Assembly: GCF_013166595.1 (NCBI RefSeq)
Contig: NZ_JABKKG010000001.1
Span: 310,001-374,000 of the forward strand
Length of the DNA: 64,000 nt
Direction: 5' to 3'
Origin: Palleniella intestinalis
GTDB lineage: Bacteria; Bacteroidota; Bacteroidia; Bacteroidales; Bacteroidaceae
The notes beneath the pieces are model-generated. The model did no database searches and was not told the origin of the DNA. It saw nothing but the letters and a program-made list of their open reading frames with translations. Below are positions 56,290-64,000 of the stretch, in pieces (within the stretch, counting starts at the first letter, position 1; every line of letters starts with the position of its first letter). The position numbers and the translations under genes were made by a program.

Positions 56290-57600
56290 CTAATAATTGT
56301 CAATGTTTATGTTATTGTCTATACTTATACTTGGCGAATTATCACGCACAAATTTAGCTCTTTTAGTCAGTTCGAACTCACGTTTATTTCCATGATTATC
56401 TTCCACTATAACAGGAATATAGTTGTCTCCATCTGCGAAATGTAATGTGTATGTAAATATATATGGACTAGACTTATCTGTTAAATCAACAACTTTGTTC
56501 TCTATTTTATGTGTCCAGCTATCATAACAAAGTTGCTTAGTTCTTTTTATAGTTACAGATTTTACATCCCCTGCAAATACAATCTGAAACGAGACATTAC
56601 ACTCTACCCCATTACCATCAGAATGAGCGATAGAAACATCACAAAATCCATTAATTTGCGGTTTGTCAGATGGCAAAATAACCTTTACCTTATTCTGAAA
56701 ATTAATAGATAAAATATCATCCTCATATGACGTAATTGCCGTAATTGGTGGCAAATTATCGATCGCAACAAGTCCTAATGGTTGTATTTTGTAACTCCAA
56801 TCTTTATTTATAGCAACCAGACATATACATTTATACCCATTACTTTTAGATTTTCTATAACAATTCATTCCTCCACCCAATTTTTTTACACATAAATCAA
56901 AATCATTGGATATCACATCTTCCACAAATTTGTGTATATCTTTTGTGGAATTACAAGCATATAGAACATAATAATCTGCCTGAATTGAAGAGTTTACTTT
57001 ATATTTCAAACCTGAGAAACTATGAATAACTGGAATGGTTGAACTAGTTATATATTCTGTTTGGGTTGTTTTGGAAAGTTGATTAACCAGTCCGCACAAC
57101 AAATGTATGTTTTCATTATCCAAATGTTCGCCCTTTCTAAATAACCACTTTTTCATATCAATTGCTTGTGTCTTATTTGAAAATTTTGATATTAACGGAG
57201 CACATTGCCCTGAGATTGAGAACGTAACATCATCTTCATAGTATGGCGATATCCTATAATTGTATGTTGTATCTATTTCATTTTCAACAATGACTTTAAT
57301 TTGCAATACATTTTTATTTTTAAAAGCTTGTAAAGCGGTTTTATTCTTATCCTTGCATTTTCTCACCACATCAAGCAAAGAAATTGTGAGACTCTTTTCT
57401 TGGCTATTGGTGAACGACATAACATTCTCGCCCTGGACAAATATTAAAATGTCTTTATTAGACATATTGTCAATCGACAATGTGTCCTTGGCAAATCGAA
57501 TCATAGAACTAAAATCGCTTGATATTGTACTATTGTTATTACATGATGAACAGCATACCAATAGTGCAATAAAGAAAATATAAAGAATATTATTGTACAT
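56290..57600 (-). CDS. Hypothetical lipoprotein
   Basis: A 436-residue protein with a lipoprotein signal (MYNNILYIFFIALLVCCSSC). The mature part is rich in Asn, Lys, Asp and Ile, with beta-rich stretches toward the C-terminus (VSFQIVFAGDVKSVTIKRTK; FTYTLHFADGDNYIPVIVED) and a final repeat-like SISIDNNINIDNY. No family recognised. Its start overlaps the end of the upstream gene by 11 nt and it ends 3 nt before the DUF2971 remnant, so it belongs to one small AT-rich operon. Confidence 0.65.
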   Translation of the reverse strand: MYNNILYIFFIALLVCCSSCNNNSTISSDFSSMIRFAKDTLSIDNMSNKDILIFVQGENVMSFTNSQEKSLTISLLDVVRKCKDKNKTALQAFKNKNVLQIKVIVENEIDTTYNYRISPYYEDDVTFSISGQCAPLISKFSNKTQAIDMKKWLFRKGEHLDNENIHLLCGLVNQLSKTTQTEYITSSTIPVIHSFSGLKYKVNSSIQADYYVLYACNSTKDIHKFVEDVISNDFDLCVKKLGGGMNCYRKSKSNGYKCICLVAINKDWSYKIQPLGLVAIDNLPPITAITSYEDDILSINFQNKVKVILPSDKPQINGFCDVSIAHSDGNGVECNVSFQIVFAGDVKSVTIKRTKQLCYDSWTHKIENKVVDLTDKSSPYIFTYTLHFADGDNYIPVIVEDNHGNKREFELTKRAKFVRDNSPSISIDNNINIDNY

Positions 57601-58246
57601 ATTTACCAGATTTAGATTGTTTTAAAATTGAATTCTTCTTTGGCCTTGAATTCTTTTTCATTCTTCTTGTTTGTATAGAAGATGTCTTTTTGTCAACATT
57701 ATTTTTTTCAATTCGACGAACAACCAGCCAAGGCTCTTTTTCCATTCTTTTCCCTTGCTGCATCTGCTGAAACATAGCCAATGCCCGATTGGCTAATGGC
57801 TCTGTTCCAAAACTGAAGCATATATATTCCACCAGATTTTGCTTTGTGCCTTCATTGTAACTTTGTGCCCCTGTTTTATACAAATCAATTCCATTTTTGT
57901 CTTCTATAGTCAATACTGTTTTATCTCCACAATGCTCCCATCCCCCAAGCATATACCACCAATGTCCTGTGTATATTAACGCAGTAGATAAATCAACCAC
58001 AACTTTATTGTGAGAAATATAATCGTTACTTTTCTGATCATATGAAAAACCATATTCTATTGTTAATTTATTACCATATATAGTTGTTCGTATATAATTC
58101 GTTTCATACAAACAATCTTTGGCATATGGTGTGTTGCAAACTTTAATATTACTGTTATATGTCCTCAAGAATGAATTTATATTTTGTTGCGCAAAAATAT
58201 TGCCTACGGCAAGAAACAACAACCATAGTAAAAATAGCTTTTTCAT
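57590..58246 (-). CDS. Hypothetical secreted protein
   Basis: A 218-residue protein with signal peptide MKKLFLLWLLFLAVGNIFAQ, a beta-rich centre (TIYGNKLTIEYGFSYDQKSN; IYTGHWWYMLGGWEHCGDKT) and a strongly basic C-terminal tail (RRMKKNSRPKKNSILKQSKS). No family recognised. It heads an operon with the lipoprotein downstream (11-nt overlap). AT-rich and probably acquired. Confidence 0.62.
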   Translation of the reverse strand: MKKLFLLWLLFLAVGNIFAQQNINSFLRTYNSNIKVCNTPYAKDCLYETNYIRTTIYGNKLTIEYGFSYDQKSNDYISHNKVVVDLSTALIYTGHWWYMLGGWEHCGDKTVLTIEDKNGIDLYKTGAQSYNEGTKQNLVEYICFSFGTEPLANRALAMFQQMQQGKRMEKEPWLVVRRIEKNNVDKKTSSIQTRRMKKNSRPKKNSILKQSKSGKYVQ

Positions 58247-58877
58247 AATTAGAGATTTAATTAAAAAAAAACATAAAATTTATTGATATTATCTTTATCC
58301 CTAACAAGTCTCAGAAATTCGGGCGATTAACAAATTGGTGATACCTATGTATAACAAGAAAGGCGCAAAGAGAGACTTACTCGCTTTACACCTGCTGATA
58401 GGTAACGCCAATCACCCTTGAAAGGTGAAAGCTGAGGAAAATACAACCTTTGCACCGTTTGCTATCAGAAATCATTCCGAATACATTACGGTACACTCCA
58501 ATCACTCCGTTCAACACAGATAACAATCAATATGTCTCTATCACATTCTATTGTGATACAGCATATCAATCCTCTCTTGCCGAAAGGAGTAAAAGGAGCT
58601 TTGATTGCATATCCCTTCATGATTAATTTGGCGTTTTCATCAGCAGGATAAGCAACTTTTTGCCTGTCTTGTCAAAGATGCATTACATAAATGCTTCCTT
58701 GTAGGCGCAAAGGTACGAATATTTTTTCAATCTCCGCACATTATTTGAATATTTTTTCCGCTTTCAGCTAAAATTCAGTCTTCTTTGATTAGCATTTACT
58801 GCTAAGGAATGCTTTGGTGTGAAAACTAAAAATCGAAAATAAAGAGTCAACCCGCAATTGCAATTGTTTTTGCAAAG
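58247..58877 (-). other. Unexplained 630-bp region, possible structured RNA
   Basis: No convincing gene. On the minus strand a hairpin around TATCACA / TGTGATA with an outer ATATG / CATAT stem lies near 58527-58565, and several purine-rich stretches follow. The only small open frame (58621 to about 58487, 44 codons, MKGYAIKAPFTPFGKRGLIC) has no supporting signals. A minus-strand TACCTTTG sits at 58708-58715 without a matching -33 box. Could hold an untranslated RNA or be remnant sequence. Confidence 0.3.
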
Positions 58878-59829
58878 TTACATAAAGTATTTGAAAAACT
58901 CCCTTATTGGCGTGGAGAATTTTAGTTTTCCCTTGGTCTTCTGTTGATTTTCCTCTGTATCACGGCAATTTTCTTGTCCGATATTGTGCTTATGTCAGTT
59001 CCTTTTGGAATGTACTGCCTTATGAGCTTGTTCGTGTTCTCAACGCATCCCTTCTGCCATGATGCGTATGAGTCAGTGAAGTAGACTTGCGTCTTGAGCT
59101 GCCGTGAGATCCATTCATGCTCCGCAAACTCGCTTCCGTTGTCAGTGGTTATGCTCTTGAGGTTCTCACCTCTGTACGGCAGCAACAAACGTCTCACATC
59201 CTTGGCCGGCGGCATGGCTTTCCTGCCCTGCTTGAGCTTTGCCATGAGAAGGAAGTTTGTGCTCCTCTCGACAATGACAAGGATTGCGTTGCCGCCCTTG
59301 TCAACGATGAGGTCGTCTCATAGTCTCCAAAGCGTGTGCCGTCTGCTTCCGCAGGGCGTTCATGTATGCTTACCCTGTTCCTTATGTTCGTGGCCTTTGT
59401 CTCACGCCTGCGCTTCTTTTTCTTCTTGTAGCGCATCTTATGGCAGCAATGCCCGGCAAGCTCCCCGGTTGCGTCCTCGCGTATCATCTTGTAGATTGTC
59501 TCATGGGATATGCTTATGCCTTTCTCGCGCTTCAGATAGCCTGACACTTGCTTGGGCGACCGGTCCTCGGTAAGGATGAGGTCACGCGCGACCATCCTGG
59601 CAGCAGGGCTTATGGAGCGGTTGCCGGGAACACTGTTGCGGCGGCTTCGGGCAAGTTTCTCCGCTTTCTCATAGTAATACACTCCGTTAGCCATGGAATT
59701 GCGGTGCAATTCGCGGCTGACGGTTGAGGGATGGACATTTATGGCTTCAGCTATGGATTTATTTGTCCATTTCTTTTGCTTTAACACAAAAATTGTGTAC
59801 CTTTGTGCCTGAGTCAGTTGAATTTGCAT
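58878..59829 (-). pseudogene. IS30-family transposase, two frameshifts
   Basis: From MQIQLTQAQRYTIFVLKQKK the first frame gives the IS30 N-terminal helix-turn-helix (KSIAEAINVHPSTVSRELHR) and EDRSPKQVSGYLKREKGISI then SHETIYKMI, up to RFGDYET. One base missing near 59313-59316 shifts into the next frame, which gives DLIVDKGGNAILVIVERSTN then FLLMAKLKQGRKAMPP, SITTDNGSEFAEHEWI and WQKGCVENTNKLIRQYIPKG. A second loss in an A run (58926-58929) hides the expected ending after NRRPRE, with KLKFSTPIREFFKYFM ending at 58878. The DDE residues are all present but not in one frame, so the element is probably inactive. A 225-residue frame from 59871 and a 107-residue frame are its two halves. Confidence 0.85.
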
Positions 59830-60034
59830 TGCAGGTCTGTCTTTAATGGGAGGGTTCCTCCTTCTGTGCATAAGAGAACCCTGTCGCTACGCTCCTGGAA
59901 CCTCGTACGCACAGAAGGAGGGGACTCATATGCAGCCAAGAAATTGCATTTCTATCTTGAATGTATAGCGGAGATTGTTTGTAATTCTTTGTATTTTAGC
60001 ACTATAAAGTTACAACAATTTCCGCTATTCACCA
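58878..60034 (-). mobile_element. IS30-family insertion sequence, degraded
   Basis: Transposase remnant plus its upstream flank, which contains two inverted repeats: CCTCCTTCTGTGC with GCACAGAAGGAGG (59859-59924), and AGCGGAGATTGTTTGTAA with TTACAACAATTTCCGCT (59968-60033). I could not match a pair of terminal inverted repeats or a target duplication, so the boundaries are approximate. Confidence 0.55.
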
Positions 60035-60217
60035 AATTTTCAGACGAGTAATTTCGCCGAACTCACGTTAAATACTACAAACTCACCCAAAACAAGAATA
60101 TTATATTCAAGGAAAATCCATTTGTTCAAATGCAAAAGTAGCAAAAATGTATAGTACTTTGGGAGAAATATTTGTCATTCACATTTAAGTATATCTTTTA
60201 TTTTAAGTACAAGTCTA
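59872..60217. other. Intergenic flank of the IS30 element
   Basis: Holds the two inverted repeats described under the insertion sequence and a 37-nt motif (59931-59969) that recurs at 40492-40530 with two differences. No gene; the 3' end is AT-rich. Confidence 0.45.
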
Positions 60218-62107
60218 CTACTCTTCATACCCAATATGGTGAATCGTCGAATCATCCACCTTAACATAATATCCATCGTTTCCATATGGCACCATATAAT
60301 ATGCTTTTGTGAATATTCTCTCACAGCCAATCATTTTCTCCAAACTGCATTTTGTGAAGGGAGTACCTATTCTCTGTTTTGACATCAATGGCTCAACAGA
60401 GCGCAGTGATTCCTCGTATAAGAAATCTCGCAAATCGTAATGGAAAGCAAATGACTTAAGGGAGCCATCCTCTTCTGTTTCCATGTTAACGTAAGTCCAG
60501 AACGAAGGAATATCAAACACTGCATCATATGAATATTTAAAATAAGACAATTTATCAGTCGTGTCATTTGCATCAACCCATATTGCAACGCTAACTTGGA
60601 GATTTACGGGATCAACAACAAATTTCGGTCCTCCAATATGCAGTGTCAGATCTCTTAGGTCATCATCGGTTATAGCTCCGTTATACAAGGAATTGAACTC
60701 CACTTGAGTTGCCTTGTTGAATACAATTCCGTCTTTTGAGAAGGGCGGCATATCTATATCAGGGCGTTCCTTCTTCGCCTTAAAACATTCCTCGAATATT
60801 GGCTCTGTTTTAGATAATACATGGATGTTCGGAAGGGATAAGTCCACATTCCAATCCACCCACGGTGTTGATTGATGGTAGTTATTAGTGTCCTGAGGTT
60901 GCCAATGATGAATGCCCACCAAGTTAAACATGTGTCGCCAATGAAATACTAAATCTTTATCGTATTTATATTGGCCAGCATCCACATCAACAAATGGCAT
61001 CACAAACATATATGCAATGTCATATATCCAGAGAATTGCAGTGCAATATGGGGAGTTGGGCATCATCCCTTTGTTATTCAGGAAAATATCCAAGACAGGT
61101 TGTGGATAGATTACTTTATCAGTAGGAAGAACCGTCAGTAATGTTGATGGTAATGAATCTGGCATCCAAGTGCCATTTGCCGAAATCCATTTTATGCAAT
61201 TATCAAAATGGGGAAGCTCGGTGGATGGTAACATATCAATAACCATCTTACATAGAGCCTTATACATATCCTCATTGATTAGCGGATCTTTGAGTTCCAG
61301 ATGCATCATAAATCGCTTTGTCCTATCTGTACCTTGTGGTATAGCTTCGTCCATTATGAATAATTCTGGTAGTCCATTGTCAGCAGGCTTGATGACAAAG
61401 GTTTTACCAACAACCTTTGGCGTTGCTGTAGTACCTTTTCGCGGAATATGAAACATCGCCCTGCGGAAGTCCATTATTCTTCTGAAGTTATCTTCTATAG
61501 GTGCTAAGTTATGGTTACAGGTATCACATTCTTCATAGCAGAACAACAGTTTGTTACCCAACGCATCCTGTACGGCATGAGCTACTTTATTAAAACTCAC
61601 AGTAGGATTTGAACATCCACAAAACCTGCACACCCTTCTATTGAGATCTTCTTCCCCAATCCATTGTTCTATTCCATCATATCCGTATGATAGAAATTGG
61701 AAATAAATATCCAGCATACTATAATAATGGAAAATGCTATTGTGTATCGGAGTAAATGCTGTTTTAGGGAATTGTAGGCAATAACATGCTGTTCTTCTTT
61801 CAACAACAGAGGCCTTATCTTCATTGAAATAATAGAATACGTCTCCATCAGCAAGTTTAGAAATAAAGCCATGCAGCTTTCTTATATGCCTTCCTGTTGA
61901 CCGATCATACTTTGTCTCCAAAATTTTCAAAGCGCCTCTTGTCTTGTCAGACACAAGAATTCTTGCCCATGCTGAATTTCTGTGTTCAACTTCACATCCT
62001 GTAAAGTATGCTTTCTCTATCTCTGAAGTCATAACACCATCTGCATCTTGATAGAGTATTCGCTGACTTTTCTGTGTAGAATATAGTATAATCCTCAATA
62101 TTGCCAT
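60218..62107 (-). CDS. HNH-like zinc-binding protein of unknown function
   Basis: A 629-residue protein without signal peptide. Residues 160-205 carry CRFCGCS ... FNKVAHAVQDALGNK ... EECDTCNHNLAPIEDNF: a CxxC, a His, and a second CxxCN, arranged as in HNH_5-type endonuclease domains. The remaining 420 residues show no family I recognise (for example DAGQYKYDKDLVFHWRHMFN; DLSLPNIHVLSKTEPIFEEC). It stands alone in its orientation beside the IS30 element, with a strong promoter and a ~195-nt leader. Such stand-alone HNH proteins are often defence or mobile-element nucleases, but that is inference. Confidence 0.6.
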   Translation of the reverse strand: MAILRIILYSTQKSQRILYQDADGVMTSEIEKAYFTGCEVEHRNSAWARILVSDKTRGALKILETKYDRSTGRHIRKLHGFISKLADGDVFYYFNEDKASVVERRTACYCLQFPKTAFTPIHNSIFHYYSMLDIYFQFLSYGYDGIEQWIGEEDLNRRVCRFCGCSNPTVSFNKVAHAVQDALGNKLLFCYEECDTCNHNLAPIEDNFRRIMDFRRAMFHIPRKGTTATPKVVGKTFVIKPADNGLPELFIMDEAIPQGTDRTKRFMMHLELKDPLINEDMYKALCKMVIDMLPSTELPHFDNCIKWISANGTWMPDSLPSTLLTVLPTDKVIYPQPVLDIFLNNKGMMPNSPYCTAILWIYDIAYMFVMPFVDVDAGQYKYDKDLVFHWRHMFNLVGIHHWQPQDTNNYHQSTPWVDWNVDLSLPNIHVLSKTEPIFEECFKAKKERPDIDMPPFSKDGIVFNKATQVEFNSLYNGAITDDDLRDLTLHIGGPKFVVDPVNLQVSVAIWVDANDTTDKLSYFKYSYDAVFDIPSFWTYVNMETEEDGSLKSFAFHYDLRDFLYEESLRSVEPLMSKQRIGTPFTKCSLEKMIGCERIFTKAYYMVPYGNDGYYVKVDDSTIHHIGYEE

Positions 62108-62309
62108 TTACAAACTTGTTTTATTCGGTTATTTAAGATTCTTATATATTTGTAATATTCAAAAGAAGAGGATGGATACCTGCATATCATCACCAAGCAT
62201 TAAATTCCATCTGTCGCTCCTTAAACCAGCAGTTTAATACGTTCATATTCTTATACAAGTTTCCTAAAAACATCTTGTTGTCCCATCTTTCATGTAAACT
62301 TACCTTATG

Positions 62310-62341
62310 CAAAGATAATATTTTTTCTTGAAAGCGTCAAA
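62310..62341 (-). promoter_or_regulatory. Promoter of the HNH-like gene
   Basis: Minus-strand TTTG (62338-62341), 20 nt, TATCTTTG (62310-62317). This implies an untranslated leader of about 195 nt before the start at 62107. Confidence 0.65.
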
Positions 62342-62696
62342 TATTTCTTGAAAACTCACACCTATATTGCATGTTTTATATAGTTCTGCATATAATTCAT
62401 TCTTCATTAATCAGCATTTCCTATAAACAAAGAAGACATTTAGCCATCAAAGCAGCCTAAAGCAAAATAATGTCGTTTTAGTATAAATTATTTTAAACAG
62501 TTGCTTAAGATACGGATACGCAAATATGTCACAGCCTGCTGCTATTTTTTTCTCGGTCACCAATAGTTAAAGATATCAGTGAAAATCTGCGCAATCTGCG
62601 TGGCCTTTCTATTCGCGTGACTTGCGGTAATTCGCTGTTGAATATTATTGATGTCCAGCAAAATGCAGTGAGGCTTCATTGGAAAACTATAATCCA

Positions 62697-62732
62697 AAGG
62701 GCTGATATTCTCGTTTGAGAACATCAGCCCTT
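62697..62732 (-). terminator. Terminator of the beta-galactosidase gene
   Basis: AAGGGCTGATATTCTC and GAGAACATCAGCCCTT pair over 16 bp with one mismatch and a GTTT loop. It lies 52 nt past the stop codon on the minus strand. Confidence 0.65.
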
Positions 62733-62784
62733 GTGTTAAAGACGTTTTATCACATTTATGCATTCCTCAAAGAGCAGCACTATT

Positions 62785-64000
62785 TCAGAGGTTTGGCGTG
62801 ATAACCACTTTGAACGTTTTGTCATTGTAGTGCACACGATACTCGGGCAGAGCACGAGCATTGCCTGACCAGCTGTCTATTCCGCCCACGCCGGCATGCT
62901 CACTGTCCAAGTACAAGTTAGTGAATTTGCTCTTAGGAACATCCTGAACATGGCGCTGTTCTTTCCTTTCGCCATCGTCAAGGTCTTCAACGGCATAATG
63001 GAGTGCCGAACAATAGAACGGCTTATCCGATGTAACTCTGAAACCCATGCCGGCACCATTGGTCTGACTCCACCAACGAATGTCGCTCTTAGTGCCGGTC
63101 TCCTGTGAACGAACATACGGATAGAACTGCTCATCTGCTGTCTGTTTGTATAGTCCGATGTTTTGGGAAAGTTTGCGGTCTGCATAGTTTTCTATCGGTC
63201 CACGACCATAGTACTCACTGCGATCCATATCGTAAGGCAACTCCATCACCATGCCATAACGGAACATTTCGGAATCCTTGTCCTTATCGCCTGCCGTCAT
63301 TTTCTCCTCTATCGTCATCTGACCATTATTATCTATATAATATGTCATGGACAACTGCGCACCAATAGCCGGCAACTCATATTTGGCAATGATGATTGCA
63401 GGAGCCTCGTTTTTCTTCCCTTTTATGGCATCCAATGACAGGAGTTTCATCTCAGGCGCGCACCATTTTGCGTATTTCTTATTGATTTGCGATCCCATAT
63501 CATTGTCTGTGACTGCACGCCAGAAGTTTGGGCGTACAGTACCACCCTCACCAAGCATCTTTATGCCATTGACTGCATAACGGCGCATGAGCCCGGTTGA
63601 CTTGTCAAAAGAGACTGTAAACGTGTTATTCCCAACGACAATAAGGTTCGCCTGCTTGTCCTCTGTGAGTTTCAGTTTCCTGTATTTGCCTGTCGCAATC
63701 ACAGCATTGCCACATGCAGGGTTCTCAATGACAGCAATCTGCTTGTGCGCCACAGTATGCCCTGACGGGAGAAGCGGCTCTGCCTTCTTGGTCTTGAACT
63801 CAATATTGAGCATCACCTCGGCATTGTCGGCAGTAATCTTGCTCATCGAGAACGGCACAGTCAGCTCCTTGGTCGCTTTAGGAGCGATGTCAAGTTTGTC
63901 AATGACTCCTGTCTGCACAGCCTTTCCGTTTTCCATAAGCTGCCATTCAAGGCTGTAGTTTGACAAATCACGGAAGAAGTTCTCGTTCCTAACCTTTATC
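62785..64000 (-). CDS. Glycoside hydrolase family 2 beta-galactosidase, C-terminal part (cut by right edge)
   Basis: The frame is open from the window edge (IKVRNENFFRDLSNYSLEWQ) to TAA at 62785; the TTG at 63966 is not a real start. What is visible is the C-terminal third of a LacZ-type enzyme: the domain-4 Ig-like strand set (LEWQLMENGKAVQTGVIDKL) and the beta-galactosidase small-chain domain (GLMRRYAVNGIKML; RPNFWRAVTDNDMG; SEYYGRGPIENYADR; SQETGTKSDIRWW; LDSEHAGVGGIDSW). The TIM-barrel catalytic residues lie outside the window. It would hydrolyse beta-galactosides, probably in the periplasm as part of glycan use. Confidence 0.92.
   Translation of the reverse strand, partial: IKVRNENFFRDLSNYSLEWQLMENGKAVQTGVIDKLDIAPKATKELTVPFSMSKITADNAEVMLNIEFKTKKAEPLLPSGHTVAHKQIAVIENPACGNAVIATGKYRKLKLTEDKQANLIVVGNNTFTVSFDKSTGLMRRYAVNGIKMLGEGGTVRPNFWRAVTDNDMGSQINKKYAKWCAPEMKLLSLDAIKGKKNEAPAIIIAKYELPAIGAQLSMTYYIDNNGQMTIEEKMTAGDKDKDSEMFRYGMVMELPYDMDRSEYYGRGPIENYADRKLSQNIGLYKQTADEQFYPYVRSQETGTKSDIRWWSQTNGAGMGFRVTSDKPFYCSALHYAVEDLDDGERKEQRHVQDVPKSKFTNLYLDSEHAGVGGIDSWSGNARALPEYRVHYNDKTFKVVITPNL

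Larger units (their letters stand above)
62108..62784. other. Intergenic region between the HNH-like gene and beta-galactosidase
   Basis: Contains the HNH gene promoter and leader, a dispersed motif (62567-62610) shared with 43329-43372, and the terminator of the beta-galactosidase gene. No gene seen; 62350-62560 is AT-rich and unexplained. Confidence 0.5.

Noticed and set aside
59194..59329. Programmed frameshift in the IS30 transposase
   Set aside because: No slippery heptamer at the first break, and a second frameshift near 58926 is also needed, so decay is simpler.
59094..59573. 159-codon plus-strand open frame across the IS30 element
   Set aside because: Antisense to recognised transposase segments.
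63964..63966. TTG start of the beta-galactosidase
   Set aside because: The frame continues to the window edge with conserved GH2 sequence, so the gene is merely cut.
1..64000. tRNA or rRNA genes
   Set aside because: No T-loop-like motifs in a cloverleaf context or rRNA segments were found by eye.

Overview
The window looks like a chromosomal segment of a Bacteroidales bacterium, most likely Prevotellaceae (Prevotella sensu lato). The evidence is a DUF6268 barrel with a LytTR regulator, an Oar-like TonB-dependent receptor, a BACON lipoprotein, DUF2723, DUF1460, DUF4421 and DUF4296 proteins, and YD-repeat/RHS proteins with their own signal peptides. Several promoters also fit the Bacteroidetes form TTTG-N19/20-TAnnTTTG. 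I saw no tRNA, rRNA or CRISPR array. Family names come from reading the protein sequences; no database search was run.

Layout. 0-3 kb (minus): a LytS-type sensor kinase cut by the left edge, its LytTR response regulator in uninterrupted frame with an outer-membrane barrel, and a BadF/BadG-type kinase. 3-9 kb (plus): an envelope and housekeeping group (MscS channel, phospholipase-D protein, TsaE, BirA, PyrH). 9-17 kb: a secreted M6 metalloprotease convergent with a TonB receptor/BACON lipoprotein pair. 17-21 kb: EttA and Pgi. 21-28 kb (minus): an unusual short ClpB, a polysaccharide deacetylase and a DUF2723 membrane glycosyltransferase-like protein. 28-41 kb (plus): a polymorphic RHS toxin locus. 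41-43 kb: an outer-membrane barrel receptor. 43-52 kb (minus): DUF1460, DUF4421, a Gfo/Idh/MocA oxidoreductase, TetR, DUF4296, LspA and IleS. 52-55 kb (plus): an aminotransferase and an FtsX-like permease. 55-62 kb: a decayed accessory region with two frameshifted genes, two unrecognised secreted proteins, a dead IS30 element and an HNH-like protein. 62.8-64 kb: the C-terminal part of a GH2 beta-galactosidase cut by the right edge.

The most interesting system is the RHS locus at 28.5-40.8 kb. A full-length secreted YD-repeat protein carries a C-terminal tip with an HExxGH motif and is followed, with a 4-nt overlap, by a putative immunity gene. Two displaced ('orphan') RHS core plus tip cassettes follow, both with M91/NleD-like HELIH metalloprotease tips and each with its own, mutually dissimilar, small exported partner. 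A near-identical ~240-bp direct repeat flanks the two-cassette module. The main gene is frameshifted at an A5 tract and the first orphan core at an A8 tract.

Other points of note are two copies of a rearranged palindromic intergenic element, one carrying a 6-unit 28-bp tandem array; a second palindromic element in three copies; a ClpB with neither N-domain nor part of NBD2; and an apparent fusion of an outer-membrane barrel to a cytoplasmic response regulator. Frameshifts cluster in accessory genes while core genes are intact, which favours real decay over sequencing error, but raw reads would be needed to settle this.
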